This document shows positions 1-7,029 of a stretch of 10,797 bases of DNA, piece after piece. A program made the position numbers and the translations under genes. The stretch covers positions 1-10,797 of the forward strand of contig CANCKV010000056.1 in the NCBI GenBank assembly GCA_947378615.1, written 5' to 3'. Positions within the stretch are counted from its first letter, which is position 1. Each line of letters starts with the position of its first letter. The DNA is from Chitinophagaceae bacterium (GTDB lineage: Bacteria > Bacteroidota > Bacteroidia > Chitinophagales > Chitinophagaceae). The notes beneath the pieces are model-generated. The model saw only the letters and a list, made by a program, of their open reading frames with translations. It was not told the origin of the DNA and ran no database searches.

Positions 1-26
1 TGATTTACCATTTTAAAACTAATACA

Positions 27-503
27 ATGAAAATTATAAAAAAAACAGATGCTAGAGGTTTAGAAGTTGCAGAAATCGAAATTATTTATAAAACAACTTT
101 AAAAGCTAGCGAAAGACCTAGAATTACAAAGAGTCAAAATGCAAGTGAAATTTTTTGTAGTGTTTATGACCCTAATAAAATTGCATACAAAGAATTTTTT
201 TATGTGATGTATTTAAATAATGCAAATGCAGTTTTAGGAGTTATGAAAGTTAGTGAAGGTGGTGTAAATAGTACAATTTGCGACCCTATAATGATTATAC
301 AAGGGGCAATTAAACTAAATGCAAAGGGTATTATTTTAAGTCATAATCACCCTAGCGGAAACCTTTCACCAAGTGAAGCAGACATAAAAATGACCTCAGT
401 AATTAAACAAGGTGCAGAACTTTTTTCAATCAAACTTTATGACCATATCATTATAAATTCTGAAAATAACTATTTCAGTTTTGCGGATGATGGCTTAATC
501 TAA
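27..503 (+). CDS. RadC-like JAB/MPN domain protein
   Basis: This 158-aa protein is essentially one JAB/MPN (RadC C-terminal) domain. The metal-binding signature HNHPSG is at residues 106-111 and is followed by S115 and D119, giving the H-x-H...D zinc-ligand set. A glutamate at residue 56 in the EFFYV strand occupies the usual upstream acidic position. The N-terminal helix-hairpin-helix part of full-length chromosomal RadC (about 220 aa) is absent, as in the short RadC homologues common on Bacteroidota plasmids, integrative elements and prophages. The family is predicted to be a Zn-dependent hydrolase; no DNA-repair role is established, so no gene symbol is given. The start follows an A-rich stretch without a Shine-Dalgarno sequence. 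The gene lies 27 nt upstream of the DUF932 gene, probably in one operon. Its promoter is outside the window or within the first 26 bases. Confidence 0.92.
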   Translation: MKIIKKTDARGLEVAEIEIIYKTTLKASERPRITKSQNASEIFCSVYDPNKIAYKEFFYVMYLNNANAVLGVMKVSEGGVNSTICDPIMIIQGAIKLNAKGIILSHNHPSGNLSPSEADIKMTSVIKQGAELFSIKLYDHIIINSENNYFSFADDGLI

Positions 504-530
504 TTTTTTTAAAACAATAAATTTTTAACA

Positions 531-1535
531 ATGGCACACAATATCAATAATAATATTATAACAGGAAAAGACGCTTTTTTTAGTGTAAAAGAAAAGGCTT
601 GGCACGGATTAGGAACAATAGTTGAAAACTATCCAACTAGTGAAGAAGCAATAATTTTTGCAGGGCTAGACTATGAGGTAATTAAAAAGCCTATTCAAAC
701 TATTGACAATGAATCAATAGACAATTATTTCGCAACTGTGAGAGTAGATACAAACCAAATTTTAGGGGTTGTAGGCAGTAAATATGAAGTCGTTCAAAAT
801 CAAACTGCATTTAGCTTTTTTGATGCTTTAGTTGATAACAACGGCATACAGTATGAAACAGCGGGAGCATTAGGAGACGGCGAAAAAGTATTTATTACTG
901 CAAAAATGCCTGATATTATTAAAGTGGGTAGAAACGACCTAATAGAAGAATATATTTTTTTAACGACTTCGCACGATGGTAGCGGCTCTATAATGGCAGC
1001 TTTTACACCTATTCGAATTGTCTGTAATAATACCCTAAACATGGCTTTGAAAAATCATTCAAATGCAGTTTATATAAAACACACGGCAAACGCAGAACAA
1101 AAACTAAACGAAGCCGCCCGAATAATTAAAATTGCTGAAAGTACAAGTGAGCTTTTAAAGACTGTTTTTAATAAATGGAGTAAAACCCGAATTAATGACC
1201 CCGAATTAAAAAGGCTAATTTCCCTAGCCATGTCACCAAATAAAGAAGTTTTTACAGCTATCGCAACAGATAACAAAGCTTTTGAGTTTAGCAGACAATT
1301 TGAGGATGTTTGCGGTCAGGTTTTCGAGTATGCAATGACTAGTGAAACCCAACAAATGGAAACAACAGCAGGAACACTTTTTGGTGCTTACAATGCAATT
1401 ACAGGTTATTATCAAAATGTTAATACTTATAAATCTGAAAGCCAAAAATTAAATAGTATTCTTTACGGTACCGGTTTAGAACGAACTAAAAAAGCTTTTG
1501 AAATTTGCTTAGAGGCGAATGATTTTTTAAGTTAA
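531..1535 (+). CDS. DUF932 (TIGR03299, phage/plasmid-like) protein
   Basis: This 334-aa protein has about the usual length of the DUF932 family annotated as phage/plasmid-like protein TIGR03299. Recognisable blocks are the N-terminal KEKAWHGLG at 22-30, a LGVVGSKYEVVQN block near 77-90, and the central LTTSHDGSGSIMAAFTPIRI block near 144-163 followed by VCNNTLN. Near the C-terminus is a TLFGAYNAITGYYQN block. No signal peptide or membrane segment is visible, so it should be cytoplasmic. Molecular function is unknown; members sit on plasmids, integrative elements and phages, often beside RadC-like or single-strand annealing genes, which only loosely suggests a DNA-related role. It is the last gene before an intrinsic terminator about 20 nt downstream, so it and the JAB gene form a unit separate from the virion genes that follow. 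Confidence 0.93.
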   Translation: MAHNINNNIITGKDAFFSVKEKAWHGLGTIVENYPTSEEAIIFAGLDYEVIKKPIQTIDNESIDNYFATVRVDTNQILGVVGSKYEVVQNQTAFSFFDALVDNNGIQYETAGALGDGEKVFITAKMPDIIKVGRNDLIEEYIFLTTSHDGSGSIMAAFTPIRIVCNNTLNMALKNHSNAVYIKHTANAEQKLNEAARIIKIAESTSELLKTVFNKWSKTRINDPELKRLISLAMSPNKEVFTAIATDNKAFEFSRQFEDVCGQVFEYAMTSETQQMETTAGTLFGAYNAITGYYQNVNTYKSESQKLNSILYGTGLERTKKAFEICLEANDFLS

Positions 1536-1554
1536 TCATTTATTACTCGATTAA

Positions 1555-1590
1555 TAGCCGCACCCAGACATGGGGCGGCTACTTTTTTTT
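1555..1590 (+). terminator. Intrinsic terminator after the DUF932 gene
   Basis: A 7-bp GC-rich stem (TAGCCGC at 1555-1561 with GCGGCTA at 1575-1581) is extended by CCC/GGG pairing across a bulged A. It encloses the loop AGACAT and is followed by C and eight T residues (1583-1590). It lies 20 nt past the DUF932 stop, the expected place to end the RadC-DUF932 transcript. Its 3' arm and T-tract are also the left arm of a longer inverted repeat, so the two structures compete. Confidence 0.85.
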
Positions 1591-1641
1591 CGAGCTTCGC
1601 TCCATTCCTATGTCATTCCGCTTGCTCGAAAAAAAAGTAGC
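1578..1641. repeat. Perfect 18-bp inverted repeat with T8/A8 arms
   Basis: The left arm 1578-1595 (G, CTAC, T8, CGAGC) is the exact reverse complement of the right arm 1624-1641 (GCTCG, A8, GTAG, C), with a 28-nt spacer. A smaller GAGC-TTC-GCTC hairpin sits at the inner edge of the left arm. From memory, similar CGAGCTTCGCTCC...CCGCTTGCTCG blocks occur next to plasmid and mobile-element genes in Bacteroidota, which I cannot verify here. An open frame crossing 1570-1761 is a by-product of this structure rather than a gene. The repeat could act as a bidirectional terminator, an insulator, or a remnant of an element end. Confidence 0.8.
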
Positions 1642-1647
1642 GCTTTG

Positions 1648-1693
1648 GTGTCTTCGACGGGTTTATTTATATGTCTAAATAGTGTCTTCGACG
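1648..1693. repeat. Two 12-bp direct repeats GTGTCTTCGACG
   Basis: The 12-mer GTGTCTTCGACG is present exactly at 1648-1659 and 1682-1693, a 34-bp period, in the gap between the inverted repeat and the first phage-type promoter. Two exact copies in an AT-rich gap could be a binding site for a regulator or recombinase, or debris of a mobile-element junction. No function can be assigned. Confidence 0.6.
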
Positions 1694-1705
1694 TTTTTGT
1701 TTTTT

Positions 1706-1742
1706 TGTCCTTTTATCCCCCCTTATCAATTGCCACTTTAGC
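1706..1742 (+). promoter_or_regulatory. Bipartite promoter-like element, copy A
   Basis: TGTCCTTTTAT (1706-1716), 17 nt, then CACTTTAG (1734-1741). The same two boxes recur with the same spacing at 4584-4619 and 9134-9169, each just upstream of a gene cluster. The second box resembles the Bacteroidota -7 element TAnnTTTG; the first sits where a -33 element would be but is not the canonical TTTG. If the second box is the -7 element, transcription starts at or within a base or two of the ATG at 1746, giving a leaderless mRNA. Conservation and position are seen; the promoter role is inferred. Confidence 0.72.
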
Positions 1743-1745
1743 ATT

Positions 1746-2066
1746 ATGGCAATCGATTTAAGTCAGTGCAAAAGCATCTTGGAAAGTGGCGATTGGGTAA
1801 GTCTAAGCTTTATTACCGCCGATGTAAAACGGGGTAATGGAGGCACTGTCATTGAATTGAAAAGATGTAGAATAGCACGAAACAGACGCCCCACATCACC
1901 AACACCCATTCAGGGGACGGGCGCAAACGCCCATTCAGGGGACGGTGGCAGCAAAAATCCTAACCATAACTATCACTTCACCCGTAATCTGGAATTACCT
2001 AATAAGCAGATTGTGAAGGTTCATCCACTCTTAATTTTTCAAATTAATAACCACCAAGTAATATGA
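1746..2066 (+). CDS. Small hypothetical protein preceding the portal gene
   Basis: This 106-aa protein has two parts that look conserved. The N-terminal part (about 1-42) contains the block SLSFITADVKRGNGGTVIEL, and the C-terminal part (about 70-106) contains NPNHNYHFTRNLELPNKQIVKVH and ends FQINNHQVI. I recall small proteins of this pattern directly upstream of portal-like genes in Bacteroidota phage-like clusters; the function is unknown. The linker (residues 52-67) is encoded by a GC-rich 20-bp near-perfect repeat read in two different frames, so it is probably a recent insertion or expansion. The ATG lies 4 nt after the second box of promoter A, leaving no room for a ribosome-binding site. 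Its TGA overlaps the portal start (ATGA at 2063-2066), indicating translational coupling. There is no signal peptide or membrane segment. Confidence 0.8.
   Translation: MAIDLSQCKSILESGDWVSLSFITADVKRGNGGTVIELKRCRIARNRRPTSPTPIQGTGANAHSGDGGSKNPNHNYHFTRNLELPNKQIVKVHPLLIFQINNHQVI
1901..1945. repeat. 20-bp tandem near-repeat inside the small gene
   Basis: AACACCCATTCAGGGGACGG (1901-1920) recurs at 1926-1945 with a single A/G mismatch. The period is 25 bp, not a multiple of three, so the two copies encode different peptides. Between them GGGCG-CAAA-CGCCC (1919-1932) forms a tight 5-bp hairpin. The stretch is clearly more GC-rich than its surroundings. Confidence 0.8.
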
Positions 2067-3550
2067 TGTATGATGATGATGATATAATAATGGATGGACC
2101 TGTTGCTTATATGAAATCAAGTGAGTCTGCCGTTTTCTTCTCCAAAAATAATAGTGCTGCTGGTACTTTTAATAGCAATGGACTAAAGGGTACACCCGCC
2201 CCGATCAGAAAGCTAATGAACATTTTAGATGTTGCTTTATGGGGCGAGGACAATCGGTTTCCGCAAAATATTGAGCAGCAAATGGCTTATTGTGGAATTG
2301 GTAAAGCAGCTCTAGGCCGTAAAGCTCGCCGATTATGGGGTAATGGTATCATGGCAGGTAAAATAACTGGCTATCAAGATGATGGGAGTGAAATATTCTC
2401 GCCATTGCAGCCTAAGGATAATATGGATATGTTCAAAATGATGAATAGTCCACAATACTATCGCTTTTGGACTGAATACCTTTTAGACTGGAGTTGGTTT
2501 GGAAATACTTTCCCTGAAGCAATTTTTAGTAAGGATGGTAAAATTATTTCGGGGTGGGTGCATCAGGAAAGTTGTGATTGTCGTTTTCAGCAGATGAACG
2601 AGGATGGCGATATTAATTCCGTTTTATTGACAAAGATGTGGGGTATGAGTGGCGACCAATTCTCTAAGTTCGACCCTAAAAAGGTAATGAGGGGGTTGAT
2701 ACAAAACCCTGTAAACCTTGAAAATATTCCTGTAGATAATAAACTGATTAAGCAGTTGGATTGTGCAGATATGTATAATCCAATTGAATCTCTTAGAGCT
2801 ATTGCAGATAAGCAATTGGGTGCAAAAGGATTGAAAGGTTTTAAATCAGCTATTGTTCCAAATAATTATCCTTCGCCCAATAAAACCTATTATCAACTCC
2901 CTGCATGGGATGGAGCAAGACTATCAGGTTGGGTAGAGATTGCTTGTAAGATACCGTCACTTATTAAAACTATGTATGCAAAAGCTTTTAATATCAAATA
3001 CCATATTCAAATACCCGAAAAGTACTTCGAAAAGAAATATGGCATTGAAGAATGGGAAAAAATGTCTGCAAATGGAGGGCAATCGAAAGCAAAAAAGAAA
3101 TTATTAACCGAAATGAATGATTTCCTTTCAGGAAGTGAAAATGCTTTCAAAACATTCCTATCTTTTTTTGATATCGATAACCAAACGAATAAAGAGTATG
3201 GACTCATTAAGATTGACAATATTGAAAACAAGTCAAATATTGATAAGGAGTTGATGACCACTACTGCAGCTAACGTAGAGATATGTATGGCTATGGATGT
3301 GCACCCAAGCGAAATGAGTGCAGGTTCACCAAGCAGTTCACACCAATCAGGCGGGGGATCCGGTTCTGATATTCGTGAGGCAGGGCTCAACAATACAAGC
3401 TTACTGCATTTAGAAAGGCAATTAATGTTATCGCCTCTATATATCACCCGTGATTTTAATAATTGGGATTCTGATATTGTTTTTAGAGTTCGTGATGTGG
3501 TTTTAACAACGCTAGATAAGGGTACAGGTACACAAAAAAAAGTTTCTTAA
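2063..3550 (+). CDS. Phage portal-like protein
   Basis: This 495-aa protein matches the portal-like proteins of Bacteroidota prophages as I recall them. Landmarks are WGEDNRFPQNI at 60-70 followed by CGIGKAAL, an LDWSWFGNTF segment at 141-150, YYQLPAWDGARLSGW at 276-290, IPEKYFEKKYG at 317-327, a Gly/Ser-rich loop with GGSGSDIREA at 431-440, and a C-terminal FRVRDVVLTTLDKGTGTQKK at 474-493. A portal forms the dodecameric ring at the capsid vertex through which DNA is packaged and to which the tail attaches. The N-terminus is acidic (YDDDDIIMD). The start overlaps the upstream stop by 4 nt; a second ATG follows immediately and either could be used. A DUF6712 gene follows after 11 nt. No terminase or capsid gene is adjacent inside the window, so the DNA-packaging role is family-based inference. 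Confidence 0.8.
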   Translation: MMYDDDDIIMDGPVAYMKSSESAVFFSKNNSAAGTFNSNGLKGTPAPIRKLMNILDVALWGEDNRFPQNIEQQMAYCGIGKAALGRKARRLWGNGIMAGKITGYQDDGSEIFSPLQPKDNMDMFKMMNSPQYYRFWTEYLLDWSWFGNTFPEAIFSKDGKIISGWVHQESCDCRFQQMNEDGDINSVLLTKMWGMSGDQFSKFDPKKVMRGLIQNPVNLENIPVDNKLIKQLDCADMYNPIESLRAIADKQLGAKGLKGFKSAIVPNNYPSPNKTYYQLPAWDGARLSGWVEIACKIPSLIKTMYAKAFNIKYHIQIPEKYFEKKYGIEEWEKMSANGGQSKAKKKLLTEMNDFLSGSENAFKTFLSFFDIDNQTNKEYGLIKIDNIENKSNIDKELMTTTAANVEICMAMDVHPSEMSAGSPSSSHQSGGGSGSDIREAGLNNTSLLHLERQLMLSPLYITRDFNNWDSDIVFRVRDVVLTTLDKGTGTQKKVS

Positions 3551-3561
3551 AAATTACGATT

Positions 3562-4578
3562 ATGTTATTCAAAAAAGTAGAAGATGTACTGCAATTTGCA
3601 GAAATGACAAACAGCGTAAACTTCGCCTCCATACAAGGAACGATACGCAACATTGAACATTGGCATTTGGTGCCAATATTGGATAAGGCATTATATGCCA
3701 GTCTGCATAATGCTTATCAATTGATTACTTTGGAAACATCGCTTACCAATGCTCAGCAGGAACTACTATTTATGTGTAGGAATGTAATTGGTTCTTATCT
3801 CTGTTATTATTATGCTCCTAAAGCTGAGGTTAAGTTATCTGATGGTGGCGTAAGAAGATTAGAAACTGAACAAGCTAAATCAGCCTTTCAGTACCAGGTT
3901 AAGAACTTTAGAGACCAACACCTTCGTGAAGCTGAGCAACACTGTGAAAGCTTATTCGCTTTCCTCGACGAAAATCAAAGCTCTTATCCTCAATGGGTAG
4001 AAAGTAAATCCTTTGCAGCATTTCGTTTGCTATTTATTAAATCGGCAAGTGAGTTCAATGAAATTTATACTACATCATCTCCTTTCCGCAATTTCTTTGC
4101 GATGCGCTTTAAAATGGTTGATGTAGAAATTCAACTAATAAAGCCCGCTATTACAGCCCCATTATTTGCGGTACTGAAAGGAAAAGACTTATCAGCTCCA
4201 GATACATTTACTGAAGCTGAAATAGAATTGCTTTCTTATCTGAAGAAAACTATTGCCTACTACACTGTAGCCTTTGCATTGCCTTATTTGGCGGTACGTT
4301 TTGATGAAAACGGCATTACCATCACTTCTGAACAGGGGCGTAGTACTAATGATAACCAAGCTAAGTTAGGTGATGCAGGTGATGTGAAGATTAGTAACCT
4401 AATCAGAAAGTGTACAGAAGACGGCAGGCAGTGGTTACAGACTGCCACTAATTTCATTCTCGATAACTTAACGGAATTTCCATCATTTGAAGTGCCAACA
4501 GCTGTAGAAGAGGATAACAAGTTGCATGATACTAGCTCAAATAATAATGAGCTAGATGGCAGTTTCGGACTAATATAA
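3562..4578 (+). CDS. DUF6712-type protein, probable connector/adaptor
   Basis: This 338-aa, largely helical, soluble protein resembles the DUF6712 family of Bacteroidota phage-like clusters. It appears to be an internal duplication. Residues 34-48 (WHLVPILDKALYASL) parallel 190-205 (IQLIKPAITAPLFAVL). QELL...IGSYLCYYYAP...KLSDGGV (66-97) parallels IELL...IAYYTVAFALPY...RFDENGI (221-252). CESLFAFLDENQSSYPQW (128-145) parallels TATNFILDNLTEFPSF (294-309). The C-terminal 25 residues are polar and probably disordered. Directly after a portal gene, this is the position of head-tail adaptor or completion proteins, but that role is inferred from context only. It starts 11 nt after the portal stop, and its stop is followed within 6 nt by promoter-like element B, so it closes the first phage operon. 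Confidence 0.75.
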   Translation: MLFKKVEDVLQFAEMTNSVNFASIQGTIRNIEHWHLVPILDKALYASLHNAYQLITLETSLTNAQQELLFMCRNVIGSYLCYYYAPKAEVKLSDGGVRRLETEQAKSAFQYQVKNFRDQHLREAEQHCESLFAFLDENQSSYPQWVESKSFAAFRLLFIKSASEFNEIYTTSSPFRNFFAMRFKMVDVEIQLIKPAITAPLFAVLKGKDLSAPDTFTEAEIELLSYLKKTIAYYTVAFALPYLAVRFDENGITITSEQGRSTNDNQAKLGDAGDVKISNLIRKCTEDGRQWLQTATNFILDNLTEFPSFEVPTAVEEDNKLHDTSSNNNELDGSFGLI

Positions 4579-4583
4579 CTTTT

Positions 4584-4620
4584 TGTCCTTTTATAAATTA
4601 TACGATAAGAACACTTTTGA
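4584..4620 (+). promoter_or_regulatory. Bipartite promoter-like element, copy B
   Basis: TGTCCTTTTAT (4584-4594), 17 nt, then CACTTTTG (4612-4619), identical in spacing to copies A and C. This copy has TTTG in the second box, closest to the Bacteroidota -7 consensus TAnnTTTG. It begins 6 nt after the DUF6712 stop and ends 18 nt before the ATG of the fibre-type gene at 4638, allowing a short leader of roughly 10-14 nt. It should drive the fibre and lysis genes down to the terminator at 9092-9119. Confidence 0.72.
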
Positions 4621-4637
4621 TAAGCAAACAGTAAAAA

Positions 4638-5024
4638 ATGGGCAAAAAAATCACAGAATTAAATGCGGCTACCAATATCACTAATGGTACGCTTTTGTTT
4701 GTTGGTGACCCAACTACAGGAAGTCTAAAAAAAATATCATTAAATGATTTGTCTAAACACATTAATAATGAATTATTAGAACCTGGCACCTTATCGTTTA
4801 CTGCTTATGACAATCTAGATATTAAGGCCATCAAATTTAGTGGTGCGACAGAAACACTAATTGGAGTTGGAACTACCGATAACATAGATGATATATATGA
4901 AACAGGGCATTTACCTGCCAATGATACACTTTTCTTTGAAGGAATTAGGCATATATCCAATGGACAAACCATATATTTCAATGGGGTGCAAAGCGATACT
5001 TTAATCAAAATTTTTAAACTGTAA
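4638..5024 (+). CDS. Small tail-fibre-like protein
   Basis: This 128-aa protein has an N-terminal block, KKITELNAATNITNGTLLFV (3-22), followed by GDPTTGSLKKISLNDLSKHI. This is the pattern of phage tail-fibre N-termini of the 'I-[ST]-E-L-x-A-A-T ... G-x-(T/V)-K-K-(V/I)-(S/T)-L-x-D-L' type, which usually link fibre domains to the virion. The remainder (about 50-128) is predicted beta-rich, with alternating Phe/Tyr/Ile residues, and has no recognised domain. There is no signal peptide, unlike the next gene. The ORF ends in TAA only 5 nt before the larger fibre gene, so it is a separate short fibre or an adaptor for it rather than the N-terminus of one long protein. It is the first gene after promoter B. 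Confidence 0.7.
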   Translation: MGKKITELNAATNITNGTLLFVGDPTTGSLKKISLNDLSKHINNELLEPGTLSFTAYDNLDIKAIKFSGATETLIGVGTTDNIDDIYETGHLPANDTLFFEGIRHISNGQTIYFNGVQSDTLIKIFKL

Positions 5025-5029
5025 TTTAT

Positions 5030-7003
5030 ATGAAAAGGATTTTTCTATTTATTCTATTGTTAAAATCAGTCTTTTGCTTTTCACAAACGCAGACTGATAG
5101 TATTAAAGTAAAGACTTCATTTACTTTAGCAGGTAAGCGTGTTACTAAAATTAGTAACGATACTTCTAGCAGTAATAACGATAGTCTAGAATTGATTACA
5201 AAGTTTGCCGCAAAAAAACTTAGAAGCGGTGGATCATCTTTTGACCCAGCATCAAATCAAACAATCACAGGCAATTGGTCATTTACTAATGGGTTTCAAG
5301 CAGGAAATACAGAATCACCAGGAGCTGGAATTTTTATAAGCAACGCAGAATTTAAAACTATTATTGGAGACTTTACGGGAGATGGCAATGGAACTAAAAT
5401 TAACGTTGACGATGATAATCAAGTAATAGAACTTTTTTCTCCAAATTTATATTTCTCAGGAAGTATGTCTAACCCTAATATGGCTATTTATCAAGATGGT
5501 CATATAGATATTGCAGAAGCTATTGACTTATACCCTAATGGTCATATAAATATAGGAGGTGGAGCAATAGACTTGTATGCTGATGGGCATATAAGTACTG
5601 ATAATGGTTATATTTTTACAAGTGGAGATGGTGCTATAACTTTTCCTAATGCAAGTATAGACGAGTCAGGAAAAATTAATGCTCAAGAAATTGGTCTTCA
5701 AAATGCTAGCATATATAGAGAAGGCACTGCCAATTTTGTTTCAGATTTAATACAACTTAAACTTGGAGGAATAGTTGATGCTTACGGAGGTTCTGCTCAC
5801 TCTGAAGATTTAGAAGATTGGAATGGGGAAACTGTTACAGACGCTTATACATTTAACAAGTGGGGGTATACATCACAAGTTAATAGCTTAGATGGATTTT
5901 ATTTAAATAGCTCTATTAGCAATTCAGGTTTGCATTGGAGTATTAACAAAGTAGACGCTTTTAATTATGGAGCTAATTTATATAATGGTTCATTTTCGTT
6001 AGAGTCTAATAATGGTCTTGCTGCTTCTTATAATACTTATGGAGATTACGCTACAAGTAAAAACATGGCACTTGCAAGTAATGGTGTAAATGGTTCTCAA
6101 AGTAGTACAAGTAATAATTGGGATGGAACTTCATCAGGCTCTAGTTCATGGGGAGTTGCTGAGGGTGGTACATACGGTACAGCTTCATCTTATTGGTCTA
6201 ATGGAGATGGAGAAGGCTCTGTAATGAGTAATTGGGGAGTAGGTAATGACATGGCTTATGGGAATAATATAAACTATGCAAGTGGGATTCATAACTATTG
6301 GAGTATAGGATTTGACCGCTTGCAAATAAACGATGGGTATAAAGATTTATTTCATGTAGATGAAAATGGAGATATTCTTCATAAACTAAAAGGAAGGTAT
6401 CAAGACCCTGATACAGAAAATCTAATTACTTATGAAATAGGAGATGACGGTTACAAGTTATTTAGAAACAGTTGGGGAACTTGGCCATACTCAATTATGC
6501 ATATAGCTCCAGAGTATATTAATTTATATAACAATACAGATGGCACAAATTATAAAGAAGCAATTAGTGCTTATAACACAATGTCAGGGTATAATTCAGA
6601 AGTAAATACACTTTACTATATAGGCGCTGATTATGATAGAGAACGAGTAGGGATTAAATTAAGAATAGCAGGAGAAGATTTATTTGATGTAGACGATGAA
6701 GGCAATTCTACAATTCGTGGAAGTGTTACAGCTTGTCATGGGAACGTAATAATGGATGTATTTGGAGAAATTACAGCTCCAGTATATTGGATATCTGGAA
6801 CTTCATATGGGATTGGGTCTGATGGTGGCGCTTCTTTAGATAGAGCAATTTTGAATAATATCTTACTTAATTCAAAAACAACATCTCAAATAAATTCAAT
6901 GTTCCCAAGTGAGGGAAGAATAGCTTACAACTCTACATTACACACAATTTGCTTCTACAATGGCACAAATTGGCAGAAGGTATCAAGTACCAACATGAAT
7001 TAG
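5030..7003 (+). CDS. Large tail-fibre-like protein with a signal peptide
   Basis: This 657-aa protein begins with an apparent Sec signal peptide (MKR, hydrophobic core 4-17, probable cleavage around FS/Q at 18-19). Next is a block typical of Bacteroidota fibre proteins (LAGKRVTKISNDTSSSNNDS, 33-52, then LELITKFAAKKL). The body is rich in Gly, Asn, Ser and Tyr, suggesting elongated beta structure. It includes three short repeats, YQDGHI (154-159), YPNGHI (168-173) and YADGHI (183-188). The C-terminus ends in EGRIAYNSTLHTICFYNGTNWQKV, a motif I know from ends of phage fibres and adhesins. A role in host recognition is likely. The signal peptide is odd for a virion protein assembled in the cytoplasm, so a secreted adhesin is the alternative. 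It sits 5 nt after the small fibre gene and 26 nt before a second secreted protein. Confidence 0.75.
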   Translation: MKRIFLFILLLKSVFCFSQTQTDSIKVKTSFTLAGKRVTKISNDTSSSNNDSLELITKFAAKKLRSGGSSFDPASNQTITGNWSFTNGFQAGNTESPGAGIFISNAEFKTIIGDFTGDGNGTKINVDDDNQVIELFSPNLYFSGSMSNPNMAIYQDGHIDIAEAIDLYPNGHINIGGGAIDLYADGHISTDNGYIFTSGDGAITFPNASIDESGKINAQEIGLQNASIYREGTANFVSDLIQLKLGGIVDAYGGSAHSEDLEDWNGETVTDAYTFNKWGYTSQVNSLDGFYLNSSISNSGLHWSINKVDAFNYGANLYNGSFSLESNNGLAASYNTYGDYATSKNMALASNGVNGSQSSTSNNWDGTSSGSSSWGVAEGGTYGTASSYWSNGDGEGSVMSNWGVGNDMAYGNNINYASGIHNYWSIGFDRLQINDGYKDLFHVDENGDILHKLKGRYQDPDTENLITYEIGDDGYKLFRNSWGTWPYSIMHIAPEYINLYNNTDGTNYKEAISAYNTMSGYNSEVNTLYYIGADYDRERVGIKLRIAGEDLFDVDDEGNSTIRGSVTACHGNVIMDVFGEITAPVYWISGTSYGIGSDGGASLDRAILNNILLNSKTTSQINSMFPSEGRIAYNSTLHTICFYNGTNWQKVSSTNMN

Positions 7004-7029
7004 TTTTCTTAATCTTTAAATAAATAAAA

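Noticed and set aside
800..1445. Three antisense open frames (68-80 codons) within the DUF932 gene
   Set aside because: They lie wholly opposite a well-recognised gene, have no plausible domains and no promoter or leader of their own.
1570..1761. Open frame of 63 codons on the + strand covering the inverted repeat and promoter A
   Set aside because: It is read through the terminator, inverted repeat, direct repeats and promoter-like element, and begins inside the terminator loop. Its Phe/Ser/Leu-rich sequence reflects T-rich non-coding DNA.
2624..3447. Antisense frames of 63 and 146 codons within the portal-like gene
   Set aside because: The sense frame has clear family landmarks over the same bases. 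The 146-codon frame is Ser/Ile/Phe-rich shadow translation.
4532..4555. CTAGCTC/GAGCTAG inverted repeat near the end of the DUF6712 gene as a terminator
   Set aside because: It lies inside the coding sequence, has a 10-nt loop and no T-run directly after it, so it is not a credible intrinsic terminator.
4638..7003. The small and large fibre-like genes as one frameshifted gene
   Set aside because: The first ends in a clean TAA with a complete beta-rich tail. The second has its own ATG and signal peptide 5 nt later, so two genes fit better than a broken one.
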